A DNA stretch of 64,000 nucleotides from Lampris incognitus (taxonomy: Eukaryota > Chordata > Actinopteri > Lampriformes > Lampridae). Positions 10,349-20,401 of the stretch are shown piece after piece; positions within the stretch are counted from its first letter, which is position 1; each line of letters opens with the position of its first letter. The notes under the pieces are model-generated. The model worked only from the letters and a program-made list of their open reading frames with translations, was not told the DNA's origin and searched no databases. The stretch lies in NCBI RefSeq assembly GCF_029633865.1, contig NC_079213.1:83796803-83860802 (forward strand), given 5' to 3'. A program made the translations under genes and the position numbers.

Positions 10349-10877
10349 GTTCTGTTTCAAGCGAAGAGGACCCTGCTTGAACTGCACTACTACACAGCAG
10401 TGATGCCCATGCTCAAGCAGTATGTCTTACTGTTTCAGACCAAGGATCCCCAGGTACACAAGCTCCACAATTCACAGGAAACACTTTTCAGAGAGTTTCT
10501 CTCCTGCTACATAAAGCCAAGTGTCCTAATTGACAACAAACAAAGAAACCTGTCTGGGCCAAAGCTGAAGACTCTAAACCTTACAAGCTCAGAGGCGAAG
10601 AGCCATTTCTTGGGTGTGCGGCTAAGTCTATCATCATGCAGCTTGGAAGGAAGCACCCACTAGTGACTGACTTCATGGTCAAGGTCTTCAAGGCATATGC
10701 AAATTGTGCCTGTTCTCTGCAAACCAAGAAGCCTCCGGACAGTGACACCTTAAGGGTACTATCGTGTTTTGAAGCAAGAGGAAATCATCACATCATGCCT
10801 TTCTTGCAAAAGCTGCTAAAAATGTTTCCTGCTGTGCAGCTAACAGAAACACCTGACTTTCTGCAAGAAATATACAG
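10349..10877 (+). pseudogene. hAT-like transposase gene, third coding exon (frameshifted)
   Basis: A CTTGTTTTACAG acceptor ends at 10348. The frame reads LLELHYYTAVMPMLKQYVLL, then KDPQVHKLHNSQETLFREFL, shifts near 10640, and continues as LGRKHPLVTDFMVKVFKAY. The exon ends in TATACAG before GTAAGA (10878). It continues the same transposase-derived protein. The introns at 8086-8727 and 9661-10348 are well formed. This is either a host-like gene born from a hAT transposon, now a pseudogene, or an intron-bearing hAT family. The C-terminal hAT dimerisation part was not found; DNA after 10900 passes into a Pao element. Confidence 0.6.
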
Positions 10878-11289
10878 GTAAGAGTAATTAAGCTGAACAT
10901 AGAAATTATTTTAAAGATAATTTAACTATATTTAATAAACTTGTGATTGAATATGGCTGTGATCAGGTAGCCCTAATTGGCTGAATTGCAATGACAAGAT
11001 TTTTGCTGTTATACTTAATATAGTTTTAAACATTTTGGTGTTTTATCATGTTTTATATTGATGCTTACTTTTTATAGTGCTCTGCTGCTCATGCATAACT
11101 ATGTATATGTCAAGTACAGTGTAACAAGTGTTGAAATTACTTAAATATAATTGTTAGACTATACCCATTGGCATGTAAAAACAAAGTTATTTTGGCTGCG
11201 TAATGTTTGCTATTTTGATTGCGGCTATTGAAACCACACTGATCTGGTGGCCATTTTTTTCTGTCTTTATTTTTTGCTGAGCTAATGTG
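10878..11289. other. AT-rich DNA between the hAT-like gene and the Pao gag
   Basis: Intron-like or flanking sequence with no recognised feature. No 5' LTR for the Pao element was found here. Confidence 0.4.
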
Positions 11290-11296
11290 ACGAGAG

Positions 11297-11872
11297 ATGG
11301 TGAGTTCAGGCCTACTAAAGTTTGACGATCATCCTGAGAATGACTGGGCCTGGAAAACATCCTTCCTCAGCTCCACTGATGATTTGAAACTCTCTGCTAG
11401 AGAAGAGCTTGACTTGCTGTGCAAATGGCTTGGACCATCATCGTCTGAGCAAGCTAAGAGAATCAGAGCAGTGAACATTCACAATGTGAGTACAGGTCTC
11501 AGAATGGTGTGGCAGACCGGAAGACATTTATGGCTCGCCTGAAGTGATTGAAAACATACTGTCAAACAAGTTGATGACTTCCCCAAAATCACAGCCAGGG
11601 ATAACCACGAGCTAAGGGAACTAGGAGAAATCCTTATTGAACTGGAGGCAGCCATGGTAAGTGGATACCTACCTGGTCTCTCATACCTCAGTACTTCTCG
11701 TGGGGTTACTCCGATAGTCCAGAAACTACCGTATAACCTGCAAGAAAAATGGATCACAGGATCATGCTATAAGGAACAACACAAAGTGCCATATCCTCTA
11801 TACTCGGCCTTTGTGAAGTTAGTTTATGAACAGGCAAAAAAGCACGCAATGACCCAAGCTTTGCCAGCATAA
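11297..11872 (+). pseudogene. Pao/BEL gag, broken
   Basis: Two frames, 11297-11542 and 11654-11872, carry the capsid-like part: KFDDHPENDWAWKTSFL, REELDLLCKWLGPSSSEQAK, then SGYLPGLSYLSTSRGVTPIV and KLPYNLQEKWITGSCYKEQ. Frame changes at about 11500 and 11650 break it. The natural N-terminus is absent. Confidence 0.75.
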
Positions 11873-12032
11873 CAACGGGAACCTTGTATGCTGCCGAAAC
11901 GGAAAGAAGTGTCTCATCCAGCCATCATGTGAAAACATCAGTAGCCGTAAGACAGAAATCTCAACAAATGGTGAAGACAGTGGCAACGCTATAGCAGTCA
12001 GGAAGGATGGTGAGCCTGATAAGCAGTGCCCA

Positions 12033-12263
12033 CTACATAACAAGCCTCATCCATTGAGAAAGTGCCACAGCTTCAGAGGCCAAACACTGGATCAAAGAAA
12101 GGCATATCTGAAAGACAAAAATATCTGTTTCAAGTGCTGTGCGCCGTCTACCCACATCGCTAAGGACTGTGACAAGCTTTACAGTGTAAGGAGTGCAACA
12201 GCAAAAAACACCCCTCAGCACTACATCCAGGACCTGCTCCATGGAAAACTGATGTCCAAATAA
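12033..12263 (+). pseudogene. Pao/BEL gag zinc-knuckle region
   Basis: The frame reads HSFRGQTLDQRKAYLKDKNI, then CFKCCAPSTHIAKDC, a CX2CX8HX3-4C-type knuckle for RNA binding. It sits downstream of the capsid part as expected in Pao polyproteins. A protease segment after it is degenerate. Confidence 0.7.
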
Positions 12264-12423
12264 GCACTACGGATCAAGGTGGGGAGCAGCTATTGAAGGC
12301 CGTTTCATCTGTGACATTCAAATGCATGGAAATCTGTGGGACCACAAACACTTCAAAATCATGCTCCAAGATCAGTCTGGTCTGGGTGTTATACTAATCC
12401 ATTTTGGATGAGACTTAACCCAG

Positions 12424-13200
12424 GTGCACAAGGTTCGGGAGCGATGTAATGGGCCTAACAATGCACCATTTGCCCAGCGACTTGACCTTGGGTGGGTCAT
12501 AGTAGGGATGTGTGTCTTGGAAGGATGCACAAAACAGACAGTGTTAATGTTTCAGGACCAACGTGCTGACGAATGGGCACCACTCCATCTTTGTACCATG
12601 CACGAGCAGCATAATTGTGAGAGAGAAATTCTTGAGCCCTGTCTCATCCCACACCTCTCCAAGAGTCTCACATGCTATTAACTACAATGGTGTTACAGAC
12701 AGTCTTGAAAGAAATGTGTTTCAAACAACCATGCATGACGATAAACTTGGCATGTCCATTGAGGATGAGCTGTTTCTCAAGCTCATGGACAAAGAAGTTT
12801 TCATGGATGAAGGTAACTGCTGGGTAGCACCTCTGCCATTCAGGCCAAACAGGCCACAACTGCCTAACAACAAACAACATGCAGTCAGCAATCTCACATC
12901 CCTACGCCGCATGCTGGAAAAGAAACAAGACATGAATGGCTCCGTGCCAGCAGCCTGGTTGAAACACCAACTGGTTACCAACTGGGTTACCAACTGGGAT
13001 AAAGGCCCAGCCTTCTTGTCCAGAGACACATGCTTACAGCCAGAGACCTTTGCCCTCATAGACCCTAATACAGATGCAGACATACGCCCACAGGTCACAG
13101 CTTTCACTACCAAAGCCTTTGAAAGTGAGCTCGGCTCATGCTGGTTTGAACGCTTCTCCAGTTGGAAAACTCTGTCGAGCTACAGCCAAAATTAATCCAC
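12424..13200 (+). pseudogene. Pao/BEL RT edges with the catalytic core deleted
   Basis: The frame passes from VRERCNGPNNAPFAQRLDLG (RT N-terminal edge) through WVAPLPFRPNRPQLPNN and LTSLRRMLEKKQDMNG. It then goes, near 12950-13000, to ALIDPNTDADIRPQVTAF and ERFSSWKTL, which in Pao proteins lie after RNase H. The YVDD-bearing polymerase and RNase H in between are gone. Confidence 0.7.
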
Positions 13201-14467
13201 AAGGTCAGGTCCTGCACAAAAAACTCAAACAGTAAGACAGATGAGGTGACACAAGCAAAAGCAGTTATCAGAAATGCACAGCATGATGGATTTGCTGAAG
13301 AGATGAAGTGTCTTTCAAGAAGTGGTGTCGTCTCAAAAGCTAGTGGTCTAAGAAAACTGAGACCCATTGTTGATGCAGAGGGCCAGCTAAGAGTTGGGGG
13401 GCGAATGCCTTCAGTCAATGTATCCTGGGAAGAGAAACATCCTATCATTGTCCCCAAAAAAACATCACATAGCTACCTTGTTAGTGAGACATTACCATGA
13501 ACAGGTCGCACATCAGGAAAGGCGTCTTATAGAAGGTGCTGTTCGCTCTGCCGGTCTGTGGCTAACTAGGGGCAAGAGGCTGGTGTCAAGCATTATAGAT
13601 AAATATGTGATCTGTAACAGGCTGAGAGGAAGAGCAGTAGAGCAAATAATGTCAAACTTACCTGCTGAACGAGTCATTCCAGGTCCTCCGTTCACAAATG
13701 TAAGTGTTCATGTGTTTGGTCCATGGAGCATCAGCTCACAATGTACCCGAGGAGCACTGTAGAGAATAAGCACTGGACTGTCATTTTCACTTGCTTGGTT
13801 ACAAGTGCGGTGCATATTGAAGTACTTGAATCTCTGTCATCTTCAAGCTTTGTGAATGCACTAAGGAGGTTCACAGCTGTGCGTGGGCCTGTCTGCCTCT
13901 TCCGTTCTGACCAGGGGAAAAACTTTGTCGGAGCATGCAAGGAACTTAAGATAAACTCTAAGGACCCTGAACTGACAGCTTACCTCCAAGACCAAGGCAG
14001 CACGTGGAAGTTCAACCCTCCCCACTCCTCACACATGGGTGGAGTGTGGGAGCGGATGATAGGTGTTGCTCATAGAATATTTGGATGCACTACTGCTAAA
14101 GACAAATGCCTCGTCTGTCTGACGAGGTTCTGGTCACACTTATGTCGGAAGTTATGGCTATTATGAATGGCAGACCTCTGTTCCTGTGTCATCTGACCCA
14201 GACATGCCGGCTATCCTCACACCTGCTATGCTTCTGACGCAGAAAATTGAGACAGAGTCACCACCCCCAGGAGAGTACGACCTCAAGGACCTCTATGACA
14301 AGCAATGGAAGCAGGTTCAGACTCTGGCTGACTCTTTCTGGACACGCTGGCATCAGGAATATCTAACGTCACTCCAACTGAGGCGGAAGTGGCACATGGA
14401 TAAACCAAACCTGAATGAAGGAGATGTTGTGCTTCTCAAGGATGCACAATTCAAGAGGAATAAATAG
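13162..14467 (+). pseudogene. Pao/BEL integrase (frameshifted)
   Basis: Pieces at 13162-13500, 13394-13762, 13723-14166 and 14186-14467 give an integrase. The zinc-binding region reads HHIATLLVRHYHEQVAHQ and SSIIDKYVICNRLRGRAVEQ. The core reads VFTCLVTSAVHIEV-like VIFTCLVTSAVHIEVLESL, LFRSDQGKNFVGACKEL (second Asp), and SHMGGVWERMIGVAHRIF (third acidic residue). The C-terminal part, GDVVLLKDAQFKRNK, is basic. At least three frame changes inactivate it. Confidence 0.8.
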
Positions 14468-15544
14468 CCTATAGGAGTGGTAGTGAACACCATTCCCAGT
14501 CAAGACAAAAAAGTTTGCAAGGTGGATGTGAAAGTGGTCAAGCAGGGCACACAGAAGGTGTACTCTAGACCTATCTCTGAAGTTGTGTTACTCATGAAAG
14601 GGACATAGTGTTATAATTTATCATAACAGGCGGGGAGTGTGTTGTCTGGCTGCAGGAGTGTTGTGGCGGTTTGGAGTTGATTGCAATTTTGCATTCGCCT
14701 TTTGAATTGTGCCTGTACAGTTGCCGTAGCCCGTGCGGAAGTCACAATATGTACAACAGACACGGTATTGTCCTCTCTTTTGTCTCATTGTCTGGCCATA
14801 AAATGTTTGCCTGTAAGTATTTTTACCTTCAGTTCTCTCATAAATGTTTATGAAAATCAGTAATAATAAGAGAAAAGCCTGTGTTCCTGCTGCTGTCAAG
14901 TTTTTTAATGAACCGTTGTAATTTGAAATTTTTTCATGATGATGCTGTTTTAGAGTCTGTTTTTCTTATGTTGCTGTTGAAAATGTCCTTATGTGTGGTG
15001 GCTGATGAATTTCCCCTTTAGGGCATCAATGAAGTTGATCAATAAATCTATCAATCAAACAATCCCTTCTGGAAAGTATATCAACTTTATGTATATCAGC
15101 ACATATTCTAGGTTTGTTCACAGTCTCAAGACTGGTTAAGATTGTCAGCAAACCAAAGTTTGTTGTCAGTCGGCAACACCCTTATTCTGAATGACATTAA
15201 ATGATATGTTTAAATGTGTTTCATTGATTAATGCAAATGGACACAGATGTTATCACTGAGATCAAACGTGATCATCTGATGACACAGTACAGCCAGATTG
15301 TACATCCACCCAAACATTGAAAACATGCTGGTGTAACAGAGTTGAAAATGACCTCACTCAGATAAAGTGAATTCCCCCAAAATTTGTATTTTAACATGTT
15401 ATTATAATCCAATGCTTTTTGATGGTTTGTGTAAACCCCACATGTTGTACCGCATTCACTAAGGTTAAATATGAGGCTGCGCGACTGTTTGTCTATTTAC
15501 TTTCACTTTGACACATTTTGGGCATTTGCGCTACCCGTACCTTA

Positions 15545-15874
15545 GAGCTAGACCATCTCCGCTGGAGGTAAGCAGGCTTTGGGAGCGCTCCGTGAATAAT
15601 TTGATATTTTAATAAATGAACATGTTTTCTTTGCAAACTATGGGTTGGATATAAATGTATACAAGTTGTACTAACTGATGCTCTCGAAAAGTAACGATAG
15701 AAAGTGATTTGCAAGTGTTTTAACCGATTTAAAGTATAATTTTGGTGGCAACCACGCTGCGCTGTGTGTTATGGAGAGCATTGTTCTTATTTTGGTTTTT
15801 ATGCTATTTTAGACTTGTATGCAGTCACGTTGCAGCAGAAATCTCATGGATTGTTGTTTCATTTGTGAATGCAG
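15545..15874 (+). repeat. Unspliced-looking copy: two exon-like blocks around a 245-bp GT-AG intron
   Basis: Block 1 ends CGCTGGAG at 15567 before GTAAGC. Block 2 starts ACTTGTATGCAG at 15813 after TTTTAG and ends GAATGCAG at 15874 before GTACGT. The same two blocks occur joined with no gap at 16134-16217. Confidence 0.75.
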
Positions 15875-16133
15875 GTACGTGGTTTATGTATAATGTAAAT
15901 GTGTAAGAACTTGGTTATGAATATTGCAAGAGTCAAGAATTTCTATGTTAAAACTATACGATCACTCAGTGCGCTATGCCAGTGCTGTCTGTCCTTTTGT
16001 TTGGTTTGTTTTGTACTTTTGTTTGCACGAAGATTAATGAGTTGTGCATTTTGATTTCCATGTGAGTTTAGTATGCTATGCAACGCATGAGGTTAGCCAG
16101 GAGAAACATTGTTTGCTAGCTCATGCACGTGAG

Positions 16134-16217
16134 AGCTAGACCATTTCCGCTGGAGACTTGTATGCAGTCACGTTGCAGCAGAAATCTCATGGATTGTCGT
16201 TTCATTTGTGAATGCAG
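16134..16217 (+). repeat. Spliced-looking copy of the blocks at 15545-15874
   Basis: GAGCTAGACCATTTCCGC leads directly, at 16155/16156, from CTGGAG into ACTTGTATGCAGTCACG. The join falls exactly where the first copy has GT...AG. About 83 bases are shared with two differences. AATAAA follows at 16219. Confidence 0.75.
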
Positions 16218-16292
16218 GCAATAAAAGCCACTGTTAGGAACCCCTGGTCTGAATCTCTATCACAAACACCTGCACAAGTGAGGGTCGTTACA

Positions 16293-17178
16293 CTGGTGGG
16301 AAAAATTGCATCGACATAAACAATTTAATTGCAACAAAAGCTCTGTCCTCTTTTTCCATGCTGGATTGTTCCACTGAGAGTAAAACTTAGGCCGCTGATG
16401 GTGTAGAGGAATGACTAGTAGTAGTACACCACTGCGCCAGTCATGCTCAGATTAACACAGGATTAACAGATTAACACTTGAAGTGCCCCCTTCCTTCCAA
16501 TTTATGCATAAAAGAGTGAAATGTACTTTAATTTATTTAAGTTATTTAATTACTTTATTTAATACAAATTTAATTTGTATAAAGTCCATAGATTCACATG
16601 AATTTATAGAAGTACAGCCTCAACATGTACTACAGAAAAATGTAAGACCCAACCAAAAAAAAACCTTACACCATAGATAGACATGATTGCCATACTAGCC
16701 CTTACACTGATGCTCAAATCTGAATGCAACTCACATCCCAATGCAACACGTCATGCTAAATATCAGTATTTCCATCATAAATGGCCTCTATGAGGTCTAC
16801 ATGCCAAACCACCAGAGTATGTCTAAAAAATAAATATCACCACACATCCATATACCAAATAAGGCAAGTCCAATAACGACTGTCACAAGCATCCATTTGA
16901 AGAGTGATCATTAAATTAAACAGATGATTAAAAAGGTATTTTAACATTTTCTATCAGCAACAAAGTACTACTATTATTATCTAACTAAAATGGAAGGAAC
17001 CTCTTGTCTACCTGTCTGTCTGCTTGTCTGTTACATGGCGACTGGACGAATGACATTGCAACCCACATTGTGGTATGAGGGGGGGATTACATCTGGGTGC
17101 ACCCCCAGCACGGCAAATTGGCTGGTGCCCCCGAGCACTTGCCTGATGCCATATATGGACAATCCAGGCCAACTGCCG
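16293..17178. other. Receptor intron, no feature supported
   Basis: AT-rich DNA with no recognised gene or repeat. Confidence 0.4.
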
Positions 17179-17392
17179 GTGTTAATAGAATTTTCTTACT
17201 CCCCCGCAGAATCTGACTCCCCTTGGCGTGAAGCTAGTTTAGGTTAGGCTAATCCTTAACCCTAACTCCCCCCTCCCGACCCCAAACCCCTTACCCTAAA
17301 CCTCCCCTCTCCCCGCCCTGACCCCTAACCATCACCCATTCACACTTAGGGGAGTCAAGATTCTGCAGGGGAGTCAGAAATTTTTATAACAC
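17179..17392. mobile_element. MITE with inverted-repeat ends of about 45 bp
   Basis: The left end GTGTTAATAGAATTTTC, CCCCCGCAGAATCTGACTCC mirrors the right end GGAGTCAAGATTCTGCAGGG, AATTTTTATAACAC. A central C-rich, TTAACCCTAA-like tract separates the arms. No coding sequence and no clear target duplication. Confidence 0.6.
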
Positions 17393-17424
17393 TGGCTCCA
17401 TGTACAATAAAACCTGACTCTTAC

Positions 17425-17547
17425 CTGCAGGAACAGAATGAATTGAGGACCAGTCACTCCATAGGGGGTTAGAGGCAACGGTGGACTTCTGTCTCACTCG
17501 CACCCAGTAGGCTGAAAATCTCTGGAGATTCATGACTTTGACCCAGT
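17425..17547 (-). CDS. il12rb1: il12rb1-like receptor exon 5: WSXWS box
   Basis: Minus-strand exon following a T-rich tract and GGCAAACAG acceptor (17548 upward) and ending CCTGCAG before GTAAGA (17424 downward). It enters and leaves in phase 1. It encodes WVKVMNLQRFSAYWVRVRQK and then NPLWSDWSSIHSVPA. WSDWS is the hallmark of class I cytokine receptors and closes the second domain (D2). The wording around MNLQRFSAYWVRVR lines up with the residues before WSKWS in human IL12RB1. This exon identifies the gene class most firmly. Confidence 0.85.
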
Positions 17548-17872
17548 CTGTTTGCCGTGAAAAAAACAAAAAAACACACAACCGGACATTTTTAAAGGGC
17601 TCACTGGGAATGGATGATTCCTTAAAGAGATACCTTGTGTGCCATTTTCCATCATAACACATCCGTTAGTTCGCATCTAGATATGTTGCATGGTTAAAAT
17701 GAAGGGGGACAACAACAGGAGACCGTGTTGGGAAGATGGGGTCGTTTTTTTTCTTCCCTTGTTTTGCAATAATTTGCGTATCTGGTGAGACAAAACAAGT
17801 GAAGCTATCTCTTTAAGGAATTACTGAGACTCACGTCTCCATCTCCCCCACCTGTCACAGGGTGATAACAGT

Positions 17873-18553
17873 CAAGTCAAGTCAAGTTTATTTATATAGC
17901 ACATTTAAAACAACCACAGTTGAACCAAAGTGCTGCACAAGCTTAAAACACAATATGAAATAAGTAACACATGAATATAAAAATACATGTAAAAAAGACA
18001 TAGTAAAATAAAGGAATTAAAATGTAAACAATAAAACAAGAGTAAAAGTATATTTCCACAATAAAATCACGGTGTCTAGCTCAACTTGAATTGAATGCCA
18101 GCGAGAAGAGGTAGGTCTTTAACCAAGATATAAAAGTCTCTAGGGTCTGAGCAGATCTTATGTGTATTGGTAAGTTGTTCCAGAGATCAGGGGCAGCAAC
18201 TGCAAAGGCTCTGTCACCCCTATTCTGAAGCCTGGATCTCGGAACATGTAAGAGCATCTGGTTTGCTGACCTGAGTGCTCTGACTGGTGTATGATAATGT
18301 ATTAGCTCAGATAAATAAGATGGTGCCAGCCCATTTAAAGACTTGAAAACAAGTAATAAAATCTTAAACTGGATCCTAAAACAGACAGGAAGCCAATGAA
18401 GGGGGGCTAGTACAGGCGTTATGTGATCACGTCGCTTCTTTCCTGTCAGCAGGCGAGCAGCTGCATTTTGTACAAGCTGCAGGCGACAAAGCGACGACTG
18501 AGCTATGCCAACATACAATGAGTAACAATAATCTAGACAATAATCTAGACCCA
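17873..18553 (-). mobile_element. LINE 3' fragment (L2/CR1-like RT C-terminus)
   Basis: The minus frame 18081-18554 encodes the region after the polymerase: LQLVQNAAARLLTGKKRRDH, LHWLPVCFRIQFKILLLVFK, LNGLAPSYLSELI and WNNLPIHIRSAQTLETFISW, ending FSLAFNSS. This is the common fish L2/CR1-like LINE C-terminus. The low end carries ACTTGACTTGACTTGAC as a 3' tail repeat (17873-17890). It is 5'-truncated and lies in the receptor intron. Confidence 0.8.
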
Positions 18554-18700
18554 TAATGGGGCTCTTACAAATAGATCAAGATGAAGAAAAGGATGAAAAC
18601 ACCCACAAAATACTGGATGACCTTGTCTCTCTATTTTCTCTTTCAAATGATGATTATTTGTGATTTTTTTCAAAACAAAAAATAGAAGAAGGGCACTTAC

Positions 18701-18734
18701 ACATTGAATTTCTTACATTGGTCTTGGTTGCTCT
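18701..18734 (-). CDS. il12rb1: Candidate 34-nt micro-exon of the il12rb1-like gene
   Basis: A minus-strand block lies between a pyrimidine-rich CCACCGTTAATATAG acceptor and a GTAAGTGCCC donor. Its length (34) turns phase 0 into phase 1. That is just what is needed to join the exon at 18967-19109 (ending phase 0) to the WSDWS exon (starting phase 1). It would encode RATKTNVRNSM. Without it, or another piece of the same phase, the two exons do not join in frame. The protein wording itself has little similarity to rely on. Confidence 0.4.
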
Positions 18735-18966
18735 CTATATTAACGGTGGGAGAAAACATTGTCAGACAATCAAGGCAGCAAAAAAAACGTTTAAAGTTAA
18801 TATGAATATTATCATAACAAAGAACAGGTTACACAAGAAAAGGACAGTAGCTGTAAGGGTGAGAATATATAGTACTAGGGTAAGTGATGAGTGTACAGTA
18901 TGTTTGTGTGTGTGTGCATGACTAGTAGTGCTGATAAAGAGATGTTGGATAAGAGAGTTGCCTGAC

Positions 18967-19109
18967 ATTTTCCCATGATTCTGTGGTGCCAGCCTCTCTC
19001 TGAATCTGGATCTCGACTGCAGCCGGTGTTGTCTCCGCAGCACTCCAGCTTAAAGTGAGGTTGTTTGAGGACCACATCATCGATAATTTTTGAGGTGCTT
19101 CGTATTTAA
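18967..19109 (-). CDS. il12rb1: il12rb1-like receptor exon 4: first half of D2
   Basis: Minus-strand exon after a TTTCTGAGCAG acceptor. Joined in phase 1 to the exon at 20884-21056, it reads V-KYEAPQKLSMMWSSNNLTLS, then WSAAETTPAAVEIQIQREAG. Human IL12RB1 has VKYEPP at the same D1/D2 boundary, followed by a strand ending in MEW and then EVQFRHR; the match of landmarks is close. The likely donor is AAT/GTCAGG at 18966, a weak site. A GC donor (CAG/GCAACT) six bases on is the alternative but gives the wrong phase. Confidence 0.7.
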
Positions 19110-19711
19110 CTGCTCAGAAACAGCAAAACCGTTTTATGTTCATAGTTGTGTTTTTTTAAACAAGTTGTGTAATTCATATAATCATTTCACATTTTTATAA
19201 CCACTCCTGTGAAATATACAGACCAAATCATTTATCCCTTACACAGCTCAGTTCAGAGTTCAAATTCATTGCAATTCAGTATAATTGTTGAATAAAAGAA
19301 TAATTTCTGATCATTGGTTATTGTATAACCCATAGGAGCCTGTTGTAAATGCATAGATGTCAGATACTTGGGTCTGTCTTTTTTACCGGCCACTTTAATG
19401 GTCCCACATAAAATGTTTGTGTTACCACTTTTACCCCGACTTAAAGCGGCTCCAGACAACATTTCAACTTTCCCTCCTAGTGTGTATCCAAGTGATTTTA
19501 TTGTTTACAGCGCTGTCGCAAAGACAACCGGATTGCTTTCCATTTATTAGCAGTCTGGCTACGGTCCAAAGCAAGACAACAAACCCTGATCTCAGTGCTA
19601 TGATAAAGGCAGAGTAAAACATCCGATAGTATTAAGTAGGCAGGTTGCATTACTTACTGATCCAGTAGAAAAGAAATGCCAACTGAATATCAGTGTGGAA
19701 CCTTCTCAAGT

Positions 19712-19941
19712 CCCTGGTGCAACGTTTCTCAAACTTCTCCTGTTGGACCACTTGTCCTGCATGTTTTAGATCTCTCCCTGCTCCAACACAGCTGATTCAA
19801 ATGATCAACTCGTTATGAGCTCTCGAAGCTGCCTAATAACAAACCTGATCATTTAAATCAGCTGTGTTGGAGCAGGGAGAGATCTAAAACATGCAGGACA
19901 AGTGGTCCGCCAGGAGAGGTTTGAGAAACGCTGCCCTGGTG
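19712..19941. repeat. 8-bp target duplication of the hAT MITE
   Basis: CCCTGGTG at 19712-19719 and 19934-19941 flanks the MITE. Confidence 0.85.
19720..19933. mobile_element. hAT-type MITE, almost fully palindromic
   Basis: Ends CAACGTTTCTCAAAC and GTTTGAGAAACGCTG are inverted repeats. The pairing extends inwards through ACATGCAGGACAAGTGG and AGATCTCTCCCTGCTCC over roughly 90 bp. With 8-bp target duplications this fits a non-autonomous hAT element. It lies in the receptor intron. Confidence 0.85.
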
Positions 19942-19952
19942 TATCGAATTCT

Positions 19953-20320
19953 TTTTTTTTTTAATGTTTTCCCCCCTTTTTCTTCCAATTAAATTTGGCC
20001 AACTACCCCCCTCTTCCGAGCCATCCCGGTTGCTGCTCCACCCCCTCTGCCGATCTGGGGAGGGCTGAAGACTACCACATGTCTCCTCTGATACATGTGG
20101 ACTTGCCAGCCGCTTCTTTTCTCCTTACAGTGAGGAGTTTCACCAGGGGGATGTAGCACGTGGGAGGATCACGCTATTCCCCCAAGCCCCCCCCCAAAAA
20201 AAACTGGCCAGAGGAGGCACTAATGCAGTGACCAGGACACATACCCACATCCAGCTTCCCACGGCAAGCCTGACCAAGTCGGAGTTAACACAGGGATTTG
20301 AATCCAGTGATCCCCCTTGT
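19953..20320 (-). mobile_element. tRNA-derived SINE, same family as 3594-4027
   Basis: Minus-strand copy with a box B-like GGATTCAAATCCC head near 20320, a shared body (GTGATCCTCCCACGTGC) and a poly-A tail read as T's at 19951. Direct repeats TGTATCGAATTCT lie at 19940-19952 and 20321-20333. The insertion site starts within the right target duplication of the MITE. Confidence 0.85.
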
Positions 20321-20401
20321 TGTATCGAATTCTGTTTAACCTCTGAGATCCGTTTCCCCCTAACCTGAGTTTGGGGGAAACAGATCTCTCCCCTCACTAA
20401 A

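Larger units (their letters stand above)
11290..16292 (+). mobile_element. Pao/BEL LTR retrotransposon, 5'-truncated, with putative 3' LTR
   Basis: Plus-strand order: gag (11297-11872), gag zinc knuckle (about 12033-12263), the RT N-terminal edge (12424-12900), then integrase (13160-14467). After it come a purine-rich CAGGCGGGGAGTG (14627-14639) and a TG at 14640, taken as the 3' LTR start. Pao/BEL features are the gag wording (IKW-type LLCKWLGPSSSEQAKRIRAV, SGYLPGLSYL, KLPYNLQEKW) and the integrase wording (HHIATLLVRHYHEQVAHQ, SHMGGVWERMIG). The catalytic RT and RNase H are missing. No 5' LTR was seen. The 3' LTR end near 16292 is uncertain. Confidence 0.75.
14640..16292 (+). repeat. Putative Pao 3' LTR
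   Basis: Starts TGTTGTCTGG right after a purine-rich tract and ends GTTACA. An AATAAA lies at 16219-16224. No second LTR is available to confirm the boundaries, and the length (about 1.65 kb) is large. The region contains the exon-like duplication described separately. It may include unrelated inserted DNA. Confidence 0.35.

Noticed and set aside
17250..17330. Telomere-like CCCTAA words
   Set aside because: Short and irregular, inside a MITE.
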